Part shown: positions 20,291 through 34,400 of the stretch, piece by piece
Position numbering within the stretch: position 1 is the first letter of the stretch
Layout: each line of letters opens with the position of its first letter
Source: Spongilla lacustris
Taxonomy: Eukaryota > Porifera > Demospongiae > Spongillida > Spongillidae
Direction of reading: 5' to 3'
NCBI GenBank assembly: GCA_949361645.1
Contig: OX442423.1
Span: forward strand, 1,815,467 to 1,879,466
DNA: 64,000 nucleotides
Made by a program: the position numbers and the translations under genes
The notes under the pieces: model-generated
Databases searched by the model: none
Seen by the model: the letters and a program-made list of their open reading frames with translations, nothing else
Told to the model about the DNA's origin: nothing

Positions 20291-23200
20291 GTTGGTGAAA
20301 TGGAGGAGGAGGGAAGGAGGGAGATGGGAAGGTGGGAAGGAGGAGGTGGGAAGGAGGGAGGTGGGAAGGAGGGAGGAGGGGAGGTGGGAAGAAGGGGAGG
20401 TGGGAAGGAGGGGAGGTGGGAGGAGGGGAGGTGGGAAGGAGGGAGGTGGGAAGGAGGGAGGAGGGGAGGTGGGAAGGATGGGAGGAGGGGAGGTGGGAAG
20501 GAGGGAGGAGGGGAGGTGGGAAGGAGGGGGAGGTGGGAAGGAGGGAGGAGGGGAGGTGGGAAGGAGGGAGGAGGGGAGGTGGGAAGGAGGGGAGGAGGGA
20601 GGTGGGAAGGAGGGAGGAGGGGAGGTGGGAAGGAGGGAGGTGGGGCATTCAGTAGGAGGGTAGGAGGGAGGAGGAGGATTTGCAGACAAGGAAAGGACCA
20701 CATGGTGTTACAGACCTGTAGGTGACGGTTAGGTTATGAAAGATGTGTACTGTTGTCATGGTAATTATGCACATGCATAGCCAATAAATGTTGTGACAAG
20801 AAGTCGTGGGATGAGTTTTGAGCAATTCAAGTACCCTTGATGCACTTATCTTTTATTTGGCCATACCCTGGATTGGTAAAGCCCTAAAAATACATGTCTC
20901 TGATGCTATGTTACACAAGTGCCATCATCAGCTGCCTGCTGCTAATGTGGCATTGTGCTGGTAGGTGTATGCTCCTATGCATCAGGATCTCTGCATGGAT
21001 CCCCCCTTTTTTTAAACCAGTGTACATGGTTTAGGCCCTTCACAAAATGCTTTTTATTTTTATTTTAAACATGATTGAAGTGATAACACACTGTAAGAGC
21101 ATTCCAAGTGTGGTGTGGGCGTGTTCACACAGGTAATTAACCACAGTTGTGACAGTTACTTAATTTTGAACTTTCCAATGAATTAATTAAGGAAATAACC
21201 TTCTATTAGTCTTCTTGTTCTCTTCCCATTGGTCCCCCTCCCCCCACTGGTCTCCTCCCATTGGTCCCCATCCCATTGGTCTCCTCCCATTGGTCCCCTT
21301 TCCCATTGGTCTCCTCCCATTGGTCCCCATCCCATTGGTCCCCCATCCCATTGGTCCCCATCCCACTGGTCTCCCTCCCCATCGGTCCCCATCCCATTGG
21401 TCTCCTCCCATTGGTCCCCTTCCACTGGTCTCTTTCCATTGGTCCCCCTCCCTGGACAAGTAAAAAGAAGTACTGCATGTATCGTGCAATGGATTCTAGC
21501 CAAGGATATCTCATTGAGAGAGAAGAGAGGGAGAGTGGAGGAGGGAGGGAGAGAGGGGAAAGGGGAGTAGGGAGGGCAGGGAAAGGGGAGTAGGGAGGGC
21601 AGGGAAAGGGAGAGGGAGAGGCAGGGAAGGGGAGAGGGAGAGGGCAGGGAAAGTAGAGTAGGGAGTGCAGGGAAAGGGAGGGAAAGTGAGAGGGAAGGGG
21701 AGGGAAAGTGAGAGGGAAGGGAGGGAAAGTGAGAGGGAAGGGAGGGCAGGGAGAGGGAGGGCAGGGAAAAGTGAGTAGGGAGTGCAGGGAAAGGGAGAGG
21801 AAAGGGAGGGAAAGGGAGGGAAAGTGAGAGGGAAGGGAGGGAAAAGTGAGAGGGAAGGGAGGGCAGGGGAGAGGGAGGGCAGGGATGAGGGAGGGCAGGG
21901 AAAGGCAGTAGGGAGGGCAGAGCGTCAAAATATTGACATGGAAACACATGTACCCCAAGCACCTTATGTGGCTTTGTTATTATATGCATATTACATTGTA
22001 CATCTAGCTGCTGTTGCTGTTTATTTATTACTCTCTACAGATTCATCAGTTGTGTCATTAACTGTTCTTGCGAAGTTTGGTAAGTAAGTTTAGCCTTTGT
22101 TCAAACATACATGTCCACAGCTAGTGTGTATGGGGGTGTGACCCTGGGTGTATGGGGTGGGACCCTGGGTGTATAGGGTGTGACCCTGTGTATGGGTTGA
22201 CCCTGGGTGTATAGGGGTGTGACCCTGGGTGTATAGGGTGTGACCCTGGGTGTATGGGGTGGACCCTGGTGTATGGGGTGGGACCCTGGGTGTATGGGGT
22301 GGGACCCTGGGTGTATGGGGTGTGACCCTGGGTGTATGGGGTGTGACCCTCGGTGAATGGGGTGTGACCCTGGGTGTATGGGTGTGGTCCTTGGTATTTA
22401 AAAATATTATTCTTTGTATCCCCAGCCAAGAATACCCTTGGAAGTTGAGGTTAATTTCTGTATACATTTCGGGCATGAATAGGTGCATGGTACACGTGTG
22501 TATGTGTGTATGTGTGTGCTCTTTTCTACGTATGAATGTATTGGGATTGGCCACGGTGAAGGGGCGGGTACCATGGTGAGGGTGGAGGGTGGGTACATAG
22601 GTGAGGGTGGGTGGCATGCCATGGTGAGGGTGGGTTGTCATGGTGAGGGTGTACTGTGTGAAGGGAGGATGTCATGGTGAAGGGTGGGTTGGTGACTCTG
22701 AGCCAGCTCCACTTGAACAACTGACCGTGGTATATGAGACTTATACGCTCCAAATATGTCTAATCAGATAGCAGCATAAAATAAAAAGACTAATAGCACT
22801 GGGAGCCCTAGCCAGCTCGCTAGCAAGCCTAGCCAACCAGATACACATTCCATGGTTCTGTTATATTTTTAAAAGAATCCACATTGTGGTGATATGAATA
22901 ATTCAACAGTGAAGTTTGGGCAGGCTTCCGAAAGGCATGCAGGCTACAAGAAGCTAATAATCTATTTTTGCGTGGCCTAACGGGGATTGCATACTCCTTT
23001 TAAGGTTGTGTGTGTCACTCTGATCCCTTAAGGTTGTGTGTCACTCTGATCCCTTAAGGTTGTGTGTCACTCCGATCCCTTAAGTTGTGTGTGTCACTCT
23101 GATCCCTTAAGGTTGTGTGTCCACACTGATCCCTTAAGGTTGTGTGTGTCACTCTGATCCCTTAAGGTTGTGTGTCACTCCGATCCCTTAAGGTTGTGTG

Positions 23201-26200
23201 TGTCTCACTCTGATCCCTTAAAGTTGTGTGTGTCACTCTGATCCCTTAAGGTTGTGTGTCACTCTGATCCCTTAAGGTTGTGTGTGTCACTCTGATCCCT
23301 TAAGGTTGTGTGTCACTCCGATCCCTTAAGGTTGTGTGTCATTCTGATCCCTTAAGGTTGTGTGTGTGTCACTCTGATCCCATTAAGGTTGTGTGTCACT
23401 CTGATCCCTTAAGGTTGTGTGTGTCACTCTGATCCCTTAAGGTTGTGTGTCACACTGATCCCTTACTTTAAGGTTTGTGTGTCACTCTGATCCCTTAAGG
23501 TTGTATGTGTCACTCTGATCCCTTAAGGTTGTGTGTCACCTCCGATCCCTTAAGGTTGTGTGTCACTCCGATCCCTTAAGGTTTGTGTGTCAACTCCGAT
23601 CCCTTAAGGTTGTGTGTCACTCTGATCCCTTAAGGTTGTGTTGTGTCACTCTGATCCCTTAAGGTTGTGTGTCACTCCGATCCCCTTAAGGTTGTGTGTC
23701 ACTCCGATCCCTTATGGTTGTGTGTGTCACTCTGATCCCTTAAGGTTGTGTGTCACTCCGATCCCTTAAGGTTGTGTGTCACTCTGATCCTACAGATCTC
23801 ACCACCCCGCCAGCTACAGGACATAAGTCCGCAGAACCTCAAGGCCATGCTACAGAGGCAGCACAAGATGTTTGAGCTCTGTCGGTAGAGTATAGCCGGA
23901 CATGCAGTGCTAAGGTGGAGAAGGAGGTGAGGGTGTGGGATGTGAGAGTGGGGGGGTGAGGGGTGTGAAGATGTGAGAGTGGGGAGGTGAGGGTGTGAAG
24001 ATGTGAGAGTGGGGGTGAGGGTGTGAAGATGTGAGAGTGGGGAGGTGAGGGTGTGAAGATGTGAGAGTGTGGGAGGTGAGGTGTGAAGATGTGAGAGTGG
24101 GAGGTGAGGGTGTGAAGATGTGAGGGTGGGATGTGAGAGTGTGGGACGTGATAGTGGGGTGAGGTGAGGTTATGGATGTGGTGTAATGTCCTTTGCCTTT
24201 GTACAAGAGTTATCCATTTGTTGTCACTCTTTGCAAAGCTGATGGACTGTGAATCTCTTATCAAGATTCTTGAAACTGAAATAGCTTTAAAATCACATTC
24301 TGTGGAGGTAAGTTTCCCAAATAGTGTACTTTCCTCCCCTCCCTTCCTCTCATCCTCCCTCCCCTTCCTGCTCTCCCTTCCTCCCCATTTTTTCCCTCCC
24401 ACCTTCCCCTCTCTTCCTTCCCGATCTCTCTCCCTCTCTCTACTTTCCTCCCCGCACTTGCACTGTACATGTACCTGTGCCCATGCTGTTTGTCTTGCTG
24501 ATTTTTTTAAGATGGTATTTTTAATTCCTCCCAAAGGCCTTCATTGAGACAACCCAGAGCAACGTGGCCACACTGACCGGCCGTAAGAGGACCCCTGCTC
24601 ACCGCAGTGCCTCCTTCATGGACGAGCGGCTCAACAAACTTGCGCGGCGGGCCGAAGAGGACGGGGAACGCAGGGGCAAGTACCCTATCAGCGTGTCTCC
24701 CATCAAAGGTCTCTCCAAAGCTGCAACAACGATAGTGAGCAAACGGAACCTAGCAGTATGCTAAAGGGTTAATTTCTGTGATGGGAGCTTGGGGGGGGGG
24801 GGGGGGTGGGGGTGGCAATGCGCTCGCTTAGTGGTGGATATAATTGCACCTTGGTGGCCATAATGGTGGCCATCTTGTGATCATGAAGGGCAGCCATTTT
24901 GTTGATAGTGGTGGTTGCCATGGTGGTGGATATAATTGCACCTTGGTGGTCATAATGGTGGCCATCTTGTGATCATGAAGGGCAGCCATTTTGTTGATGG
25001 TGGTGGTTGCCATGGCATGTACATGTATCAGGATCTACTGTCACGCACGTTACAAATGTTAGCACAAACAGATAGTGGTGGCTTCTGCACACCTTACAAA
25101 GCTGCATTTGTAGCTAGATATATACTGCTTACACATGTGGTACTCTTACCCCTCTCCATTTTAATTTCTTCCATCACGGTACGTGTGCGCTGGCAGTTGT
25201 GGGTGGGGATGGGAATGGAATCAGCTTCACACATGTCACACACACACTTCGGGTGTGTGTCTTGAGGCACATCTCCACGATATCTGGCAACAGTAAGGGT
25301 GTGGCCACAGCTATGTACATGTGCAGGGGTGATGTCTATGCATTTAGCATTTTGTACAGATATGGGAGCAGTATGTACCACTGTACCTATTGATAATTAA
25401 CCAATGCTACTAATAACTGATGCCACACCTGCAGGCATTATCAAATGGAACAAGTTCACCAGTCAAAAAGGTACTTTTGCTGGGTGGGTGTGGTCATGGG
25501 TACTTGTGAAGGGTAGGTGTGGTCATAGGCAATTGTGAAGGGTGGGTGTGGTCATAGGTGTGGGTGTGGTCATGGGTACTTGTGAAGGGTGGGTGTGGTC
25601 ATAGATACTTGCAAAGGGTGGGTGTGGTCATAGTGAAGGGCAGAAAGTGTGGCTACCAGTAGAGCATTCATGAGTGATTTTGCTTTCAGTATGACACACA
25701 GGACCCACCCGGCATAATGCATGTTCCTACCCTCATACATGTACATGTACATGTACATGTATGTCACTGGTGTTACCCTAATATGGTGGTGTTACCCTCA
25801 TATGGTAGCCTTCATATGGTGGTCATATGATGGTTTTACCCTCATATGGTGGTGTTACCCTCATATGGTGGTCATATGACATCTGGTGTTACCCTCATAT
25901 GGTGGTCATATGACATCTGGTGTTACCCTCATATGGTGGTCATATGATGGTGTTACCCTCATATGGTGGTCATATGATGGTGTTACCCTCATATGGTGGT
26001 CATGTGGTGGTGTTACCCTCATATCGTGGTCATATGATGGTGTTACCCTCATATGGTGGTCATGTGATGGTGTTACCCTCATATGGTGGTCATGTGATGG
26101 TGTTACCCTCCACAGATGGTGTCTATCTACCCACCTAATTGCGATGAACTTGACTCAGATGACAACGACCAGGACTTTCAGCAGGATACTGGAGTACGTT

Positions 26201-29200
26201 GCGCAAATGATGTTATACAATTGCGTGCCCACTCACAGCCCCCTCCACTCCCATCTTTCACCCACTCCCATCCACTCCGCTCCACTCCCATCACTCCACT
26301 CCCATCCACTCCCATGTTATCACCCTTCCTATTGACATGCGATGATGCTTCTGCCTGTTCCCTTAGGACACCGACCCAAGTCCATTCAGTTCTCTGCAAG
26401 AACTAAAGAACAGTCCTGGTAAGCCCCCCCCATGGGTACTGGCTGGCTGTTCTGAATCACATGTATACTTGGCTCTTCTTTCAGCCCACATGGCTGCATT
26501 TCTCACGTACCTGTTGAACAACAGAGACCCCAAGTATATGGTAGGCCATTCTTGGCAGGAGGACATTCTTGATAGGGGGTAATAGGGGGTCATTTCTTGA
26601 AAGGGGGTCATTCTTGATAGCATTTCTTGATAGGGGGTCATTTCTTGATAGGGGCCCATTTCTTGATAGGGGGCTATTCTTGATAGGGGGCAGGGTCATT
26701 TTCAGTGTCCTTATGCAATACATTCTGGCCATTCTTGACCACTGTACATCACCATAAGACGTTCTTGACCACTGTACATCACCATAAGACGTTCTTGACC
26801 ACTGTACATCACCATAAGACGTTCTTGACCACTGTACATCACCATAAGACGTTCTTGACCACTATACATCACCATAAGACGTTCTTGATCACTGTACATC
26901 ACCATAAGACGTTCTTGACCACTATACATCACCATAAGACGTTCTTGATCACTGTACATCACCATAAGATGTCTTGACCACTCTACACCACCATAAGACG
27001 TTCTTGACCACTCTACATCACCATAAGACGTCTTGACCACTCTACATCACCATAAGACGTTCTTGACCACTATACATCACCATAAGACGTTCTTGACCAC
27101 TATACATCACCATAAGACGTCTTGACCACTGTACATCACCATAAGACGTTCTTGACCACTGTACATCACCATAAGACGTTCTTGACTACTGTACATCACC
27201 ATAAGACGTTCTTGACCACTATACATCACCATAAGACGTTCTTGATCACTGTACATCACCATAAGACGTTCTTGACCACTGTACATCACCATAAGACGTT
27301 CTTGATCACTGTACATCACCATAAGACGTTCTTGACCACTATACACCACCATAAGACGTTCTTGACCACTATACATTACCATAAGACGTTCTTGACCACT
27401 ATACATCACCATAAGACGTTCTTGATCACTGTACATCACCATAAGACGTCTTGACCACTCTACATCACCATAAGACGTTCTTGACCACTATACACCACCA
27501 TAAGACGTTCTTGACCACTATACATCACCATAAGACGTTCTTGACCACTATACACCACCATAAGACGTTCTTGACCACTATACATCACCATAAGACGTTC
27601 TTGATCACTGTACATCACCATAAGATGTCTTGACCACTCTACACCACCATAAGACGTTCTTGACCACTCTACATCACCATAAGACGTCTTGACCACTCTA
27701 CATCACCATAAGACGTTCTTGACCACTATACATCACCATAAGACATTCTTGACCACTATACATCACCATAAGACGTCTTGACCACTGTACATCACCATAA
27801 GACGTTCTTGACCACTATACATCACCATACTTGACGTTCTTGACCACTATACATCACTATAAGACGTTCTTGACCACTATACATCACCATAAGACGTTCT
27901 TGACCACTATACATCACCATAAGACGTTCTTGACCACTCTACATCACCATAAGACGTTCTTGATCACTATACATCACCATAAGACGTTCTTGACCACTAT
28001 ACATCACCATAACACATTCTTGATCACTATAAGGCCATTCCTGGTCATTTAAAACCATTACAAGGCCACACCCCTCATAGTCGATGTGCTACTCTTGATC
28101 ATCAGAATGGCTGGGCTAATGGTGATGTGGTGGGAGGGGTGTGGTGTGGCCATGTGGGCGTGAGCAGGGATTATAAAAAGTGTGACATTCTTGAGATGCC
28201 TGCTAACCACTTCTACTTACACTCTTCCCCCTCAGTTATTCCATTTGGTTGCTAATAGTTACCAGACTGTGTGCAAAGCCACTGACCTGAGGCACAGAGG
28301 AATGGACATTTCTTGGACCTTTGTGCTTGCTGACTCTGTAAGTGCTGTGTGTGTATGTGTGTATGTGTGTGTGTGTGTATGTGTGTGCATATGTGTGTGT
28401 ATGTGTGTGTGTGTGTATGTGTGTGCATATGTGTGTGTATGTGTGTGTGTGTATGTGTGTGCATATGTGTGTGTATGTGTGTGTGTGTGTGTATGTGTGT
28501 GTGTGACTGCTCTGTTGTGTGGAATTATCTGCCCTGTGTGTTCCACCTTCAGCCACTGTGCTTGAACTTAAGCGAGCCAATGGCGGGAAGAATAGGTCTG
28601 TTGGGTTGTGCTGTGTGTAGGGGTTGTGAATGTGTGCATGTGGTGCATGCGTGTAAGTGCGTTGTGTGCACACACGCGTTTGCATGCGTGTGCTTGCATG
28701 CATCTGTGTGCTGGTGCGTGTGTGTGTGTTGGGCAGGTCTCGGACACTGCCTCCCGATGAATGCATTCCCAATACCATGAAGCGTAATTATATAATCAGT
28801 GCCCGCTGATGTCATCGCATAACCATGTCAGGTGATGTTGTCGTGCCCGCTGATGTCATCACGTAACCATGTCCGTTGATCAGGACAGCGTATGTACTAC
28901 CGTCACACCACGTTAATTCGCACCATGTTGTTTGACTCTAGAGGTGAATAGGTTTCATGGTTGCCAGGATACTGACATGCCTGCAGTGGCTCAAAAGATG
29001 CTCATTGTTGAAATTACTTTTTAAAAAAAGTTATCCTCTTTGTCTCGGCTCAACAAGAGGTGTGTTTTTTAATGCCCTTGTAGATCAGGAAAGAATGCGA
29101 AGTGCTACTCATTAAATTACTATAGATAGTTGGTGTGCAGATTCAGAATTCTTTCAGTTCTAATCCCACAGACTGTTTTGGTTATGGTAGTGTTTCCAGC

Positions 29201-31453
29201 TATGTAACTTAGGAGTAATGCACTGTTGTTTCAGTACTGGACATATAAGGGACATATAAGGGACTAAGATATTTTGAAGCAAGTTTTGTAAGGGACAAAG
29301 TATAAAATTTAATCACCCATGTCATTCAAATTCTATACCTTGAATGGTGGTGGTGCTGGAATAGTCCACATTTTCAATAGGGTAAACACCCGTATATGTT
29401 TTGACCAAATTTGGATGCTGAAACCAACGGTTGATTTGGCATGGAATGGTTTCTACTTATCCACTATCATGCCTGGTATATTGTTTGATGGTGTGTACAC
29501 ATGTACCTGTGCTTGTACAGGTACTATACTTACTGTATATGTAAACCCCTCCCCTTCCTCCCTCCAACCTTCTCCCCCCCAACCCATTGTCGCTGTTCTA
29601 AACACCAGTAAACACACTGGAGTCAGAGGAGAATGACAACAAGCTGAGGAATGTTTTCGTGGAGGCAAGGTAAGATTTCTGGGCCCAGGGCCTGAGGTGG
29701 GCATCAATTGGCATGTGTATTATGTTGTGCTTGCTTGAGGAGTCCTCCTTTTAAATCTTTGTGGGGATCAATTTTCACTGGAGTAAATACATGTACATTT
29801 CCTTCACCAAGGGCCAGTATAGTGGGCAATAGTGGGCAATAGTCTTGTGCTACATGTAATTGCAATCATGACTGGGCTTGGGGTCAAAGGTACATGTAAC
29901 CATATCTGTGTAAACCAGTCCACTGGGTACGGAGGTAGCCGTGTTTGGTACGTGAAGCAGTCCATTGGGCACAGCGGAAAGCAGTTGTTGGGTTCCTAGG
30001 TGAACCATATTGAAGTTGATTGATCTCTTGATTTGTTTTGCATTGTTAAAAGGTCATCAAAGGGTTCACTTAGCAAGCACTTCCCACAACCATTGTTTCC
30101 CGCCATTGCTTCCCGCCATTGTTTCCCACAACCATTGTTTCCCGCCATTGTTTCCCACCAGTAGTTGCTGTATATGCACGTGTCTATTGCATATCTGTGC
30201 AGATGTAGTCCAAAAATGATGCATGTGGTTTCCAGGCTAAAAAATGGTTATGTAAAAGCCCCTCCATTTAGCTTTGGGTACTATCTCATAGCAACTCACA
30301 CGATTGATCTACACATGTGTGTATCTGAACAGATGTTGTGTAGCAAATGATTGGTCCACACGTGTGTGTATCTGAACAGATGTTGTGTAGCAAATGGGGG
30401 GGGGGGGGGGGGGGGGGGGTCACCACATAAAGGAGTGGAAAGAGTGGCGTGTTATGTGCACTTGAATTTATACATGTGCACTTGCACGGCTTGCAATACT
30501 CTCGTATGCAAATGCATTTTACATGTCTGTGTGCCCTTCTGGCTCAATGCAGGGATTCCCTGAATGCTGTTATCGCTAAGGACCTCTCCAGTTTCAGAGA
30601 GAAGAGAACGCTGGGACTAGGCTGGATGTTTGGAGACAAGCAGATGTCAAGTTAGTTACACAGTGATAGCATTTTGATGAGGTCATAGCCTTTGGTTGAA
30701 GAGGTTATGATGCCTCTTGCTCCTCCTCCCCATCCTCCTCCTCCTCCTCCTCCTCCTCCTCCTCCTCCTCCTCCTCCTCCTCCTCCATCCTCCTCCCCAG
30801 ACTCTTACACCTCTCCCCCCACCCCCTCGCTTTTATTGTACTTCTCTCACTCAGATAAGATGACACCAAAGGAGGAATTGGAATCCCTCAATGCTATCCT
30901 GTTGCCCATCTTGAAGCAATATCTGTACATGTAAGCCATTACCTGTACCTGTTGACATGTACACGTACTGTGTGCGGGTACCTACCAGTCCAAAATGGAG
31001 CACAATGATATGTATCTGTATGGACCAAAGGATACCTATGATCATTTCAACTTCTAACATTTTCTAATGTTTTCCGTCCGTTCTAATGGCCTTCAATGTT
31101 TTCTGTCCCCTTCTGATGGCTGACATCACCTTAACTTACTCCCTTCTTTTGCTGGTGTGATAGTTGCTTCATGTCACGTGACCTTGGGATCGTGGAGGTA
31201 TGGGTGTGGTCATGGAGGTATGGGCGTGGTCATTGAGTTATGGAGGGCCATGGGGGTACGGGGCATGGTCATGGAGCTATGGGGTGTGGTCATGGAGCTA
31301 TGGGGTGTGGTCATGGAGCTATGGGGTGTGGTCATGGAGGTATGGGGTGTGGTCATGGAGGTATGGGTGTGGTTATGGAGATATGGGTGTGTGGTCATGG
31401 GGTAGTGTGTGGAAGAGGATTTGTCATCATGAGCAAGCTGTGAATTCTTGTGT

Positions 31454-31498
<45 letters not shown>

Positions 31499-34400
31499 TG
31501 TGTATGAGTGTGTGTTTTGCATGGCGCGGGGAATACATGTGTAAATATATGAACTTTTGTTCTATTTGGTTACATGAGTTTGCCCAGAAATGGAAGGGAA
31601 GGTGTCTGTTGGCTGTATCCCATTCACCACTCCTTGTGTAATGCCTTGCAAGCATACATGCATATTGCATGTAATTAGGCCAATGCTAATATTGCCTGGG
31701 TGTGTCTGATGTATGCATTCCTCGTTCACACAATCATTACTGAATATAGCTGCATGGAGTGGATTCCTCGCAAACCATTCTTTCCCTCTCCTCCTCCCCC
31801 TCCACCCCCTGTTAACAGAAATGTGGGGGGGGGGCAAGGGGGAGGGGGATGAGTCACTATTTGTCCCAATGAAATTCTCAGAAGCACTGGCTGGCTCCTA
31901 ATTACACATAACCACTCCAACTTTGTCATATTAATTATTAGACACTCCCATTCTTACTTGGTTCCAGAATAAACCTGAGTTACATGTATCATATCACAGA
32001 AATGTGTGCTTGTATACACACATCGCGTTCACATTAGTCTGGGGACCCAACTGATGGTTGTAGTCGGGTCCCCAGACTAGTCACACCTACAGTTGTGTGT
32101 GTGTCATGTACACATTAGTCTGGGGACCCAACCGATGGTTGTAGTCAGGTCCCCAGACTAGTCACACCTACAGTTGTGTGTGTGTGTCATGTACACATTA
32201 GTCTGGGGACCCAACTGATGGTTGTAGTCGGGTCCCCAGACTAGTTACACATGTCAACTACAGCTGTGCGTGTTAGTACACTTGTACGCTTGTGTCACGG
32301 GCATATGTTTTACTTTACTCTAAACTTCGCATATCTCTGTGTTACACATACATGTACGTACATGTACATGTGTCTGTGTGTGTATCCACTGCGCACACAT
32401 CTCATGATGGCTGTTCTATTGCAGTGACGACAAGTCAGACACCACTTCAGAAGAGATCTTGAGAAAGTAAGCAAAAAAATAATGGTGTTAGGGAGAGGTG
32501 TGTATGTGTGAGGTGATCTATTGTGTGAGGGGGAGGTGGTCCATTGGTATGTGAGGGGGAGGTGGTCCATTGGTGTGTGAGGGGGAGGTGGTCCATTAGT
32601 GTGTGAGGGGGAGGTAGTCCATTAGTGCATGTGAGGGGGAGGTGGTCCATTGGTGCATGTGAGGGGGAGGTGGTCCATTGGTGTGTGAGGGGGAGGTGGT
32701 CCATTAGTGCATGTGAGGGGGAGGTGGTCCATTGGTGCATGTGAGGGGGAGGTGGTCCATTGGTGCATGTGAGGGGGAGGTGGTCCATTGGTGCATGTGA
32801 GGGGGAGGTGGTCCATTGGTGTGTGAGGGGGAGGTGGTCCATTGGTGCATGGGAAGGGGGAGGTGGTCCATTGGTGTGTGAGGGGGAGGTGGTCCATTGG
32901 TGCATGGGAAGGGGGAGGTGGTCCATTAGTGCATGTGAGGGGGAGGTGGTCCATTGGTGTGTGAGGGGGAGGTGGTCCATTGGTGTGTGAGGGGGGAGGT
33001 GGTCCATTAGTGCATGTGAGGGGGAGGTGGTCCATTAGTGCATGGGATGGGGAGGTGGTCCATTGGTGCATGTGAGGGGGAGGTGGTCCATTAGTGCATA
33101 TGAGGGGGAGGTGGTCCATTGGTATATGAGGGGGAGGTGGTCCATTAGTGCATGTGATGGGGAGGTGGTCCATTGGTGCATGTGAGGGGGAGGTGGTCCA
33201 TTAGTGCATATGAGGGGGAGGTGGTCCATTGGTATATGAGGGGGAGGTGGTCCATTGGTATATGAAGGGGGAGGTGGTCCATTGGTATATGAAGGGGGAG
33301 GTGGTCCATTGGTATATGAAGGGGGAGGTGGTCCATTAGTGCATGTGAGGGGGAGGTGGTCCATTGGTATATGAGGGGGGAGGTGGTCCATTGGTGTGTG
33401 AGGGGGAGGTGGTCCATTGGTATATGAGGGGGGAGGTGGTCCATTGGTGTGTGAGGGGGAGGTGGTCCATTGGTATATGAATGGGAGGTGGTCCATTGGT
33501 GTGTGAGGGGGAGGTGGTCCATTGGTATATGAGGGGGGAGGTGGTCCATTGGTGTGTGAGGGGGAGGTGGTCCATTGGTATATGAGGGGGGAGGTGGTCC
33601 ATTGGTGTGTGAGGGGGAGGTGGACCATTGGTATATGAATGGGAGGTGGTCCATTGGTATGAGAGGACATACATGTACATCCAGCCATACATGATCATAT
33701 ACATACAGTGAATAACAATGATATATATTTGTTTCTCTCAGTCAAGCCATAGCAGCCTCCTTGGCAACCTTCATGTACGATGTGTATGAGAAGCATAAGG
33801 GGGATCCCCGGGTGAGTACTGCTTGTGTGTGCCTTTGGGTGTGCTGCATGCGTCATGTGATCTGCAACTTTCATGTCACTTTTGCTCATGCTCGTCATGT
33901 GACCTGCAACTTTCATGTCACTTTTGCTCATGCTCGTCATGTGACCTGCAACTTTCATGTCACTTTTGCTCATGCTCGTCATGTGACCTGCAACTTTCAT
34001 GTCACTTTTGCTCATGCTCGTCATGTGACCTGCAACTTTCATGTCACTTTTGCTCATGCTCGTCATGTGACCTGCAACTTTCATGTCACTTTTGCTCATG
34101 CTCGTCATGTGACCTGCAACTTTCATGTATTTTGCTCATGCTCGTCATGTGACCTGCAACTTTCATGTCACACTTGCTCATGCTCGTCATGTCACTTTTG
34201 CTCACGCGATTTCGACCTTCTTCCAAATGCTACCGTTGCAAATTCCTCGGCACAGGCCTTGAATCCCCAGATTGAGGGAGTGCAGGGGTTCACGAGGCCT
34301 GATAAGAAGAAGAGTATCAAGAAAAAGGTAACTTATGTATTCAATTTCAGTTGTTACATGTACATGGTTGAATGGTTCTTCAAGTTGTACCATGCATGTA

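Larger units (their letters stand above)
22042..26193 (+). other. RhoGEF exons 4-10: linker between PDZ and RGS-like domain
   Basis: Exons are 22042-22080, 23796-23884, 23908-23926 (19 nt), 24239-24307, 24537-24734, 25435-25470 and 26116-26193. Exon 5 encodes RQLQDISPQNLKAMLQRQHK. Exons 6-7 (RAKVEKE, LMDCESLIKILETEIALKSH) look coiled-coil forming. Exon 8 is basic and Ser-rich (RKRTPAHRSASFMDERLNKL), a plausible phosphorylation region. Exon 10 is acidic (DELDSDDNDQDFQQDTG). Exon 5 has an extra C in CCCC near 23806; without it the phase from exon 4 fits. Confidence 0.8.
26367..30924 (+). other. RhoGEF exons 11-17: RGS-like domain
   Basis: Exons are 26367-26418, 26485-26540, 28236-28337, 28553-28595, 29609-29669, 30553-30650 and 30855-30924. 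Hallmarks shared with ARHGEF1/11/12 are SSLQELKNSPAHMAAFLTYL, LFHLVANSYQT, DISWTFVLAD and FREKRTLGLGWMFGDK. The RTLGLG motif is diagnostic for the RGSL (rgRGS) domain that binds G-alpha-12/13. The acidic stretch just before it (exon 10) corresponds to the segment that gives GAP activity in relatives; activity here is inferred. Confidence 0.9.
32425..34327 (+). other. RhoGEF exons 18-20: linker after the RGS-like domain
   Basis: Exons are 32425-32466, 33742-33811 and 34256-34327. They encode DDKSDTTSEEILR, NQAIAASLATFMYDVYEKHK and ALNPQIEGVQGFTRPDKKKS, ending in a Lys-rich run before the C1 domain. No separate domain was recognised. Confidence 0.8.

Noticed and set aside
26735..28035. CRISPR-like or coding interpretation of the 30-bp array
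   Set aside because: Units are contiguous without unique spacers, and the host is a eukaryote. Long frames on both strands follow from a unit length divisible by three.
32447..33704. Long minus-strand ORFs rich in MDHLPL and NGPPPP
   Set aside because: They are translations of the GGGGGAGGTGGTCCATTGGT minisatellite and lie wholly inside a RhoGEF intron on the other strand.
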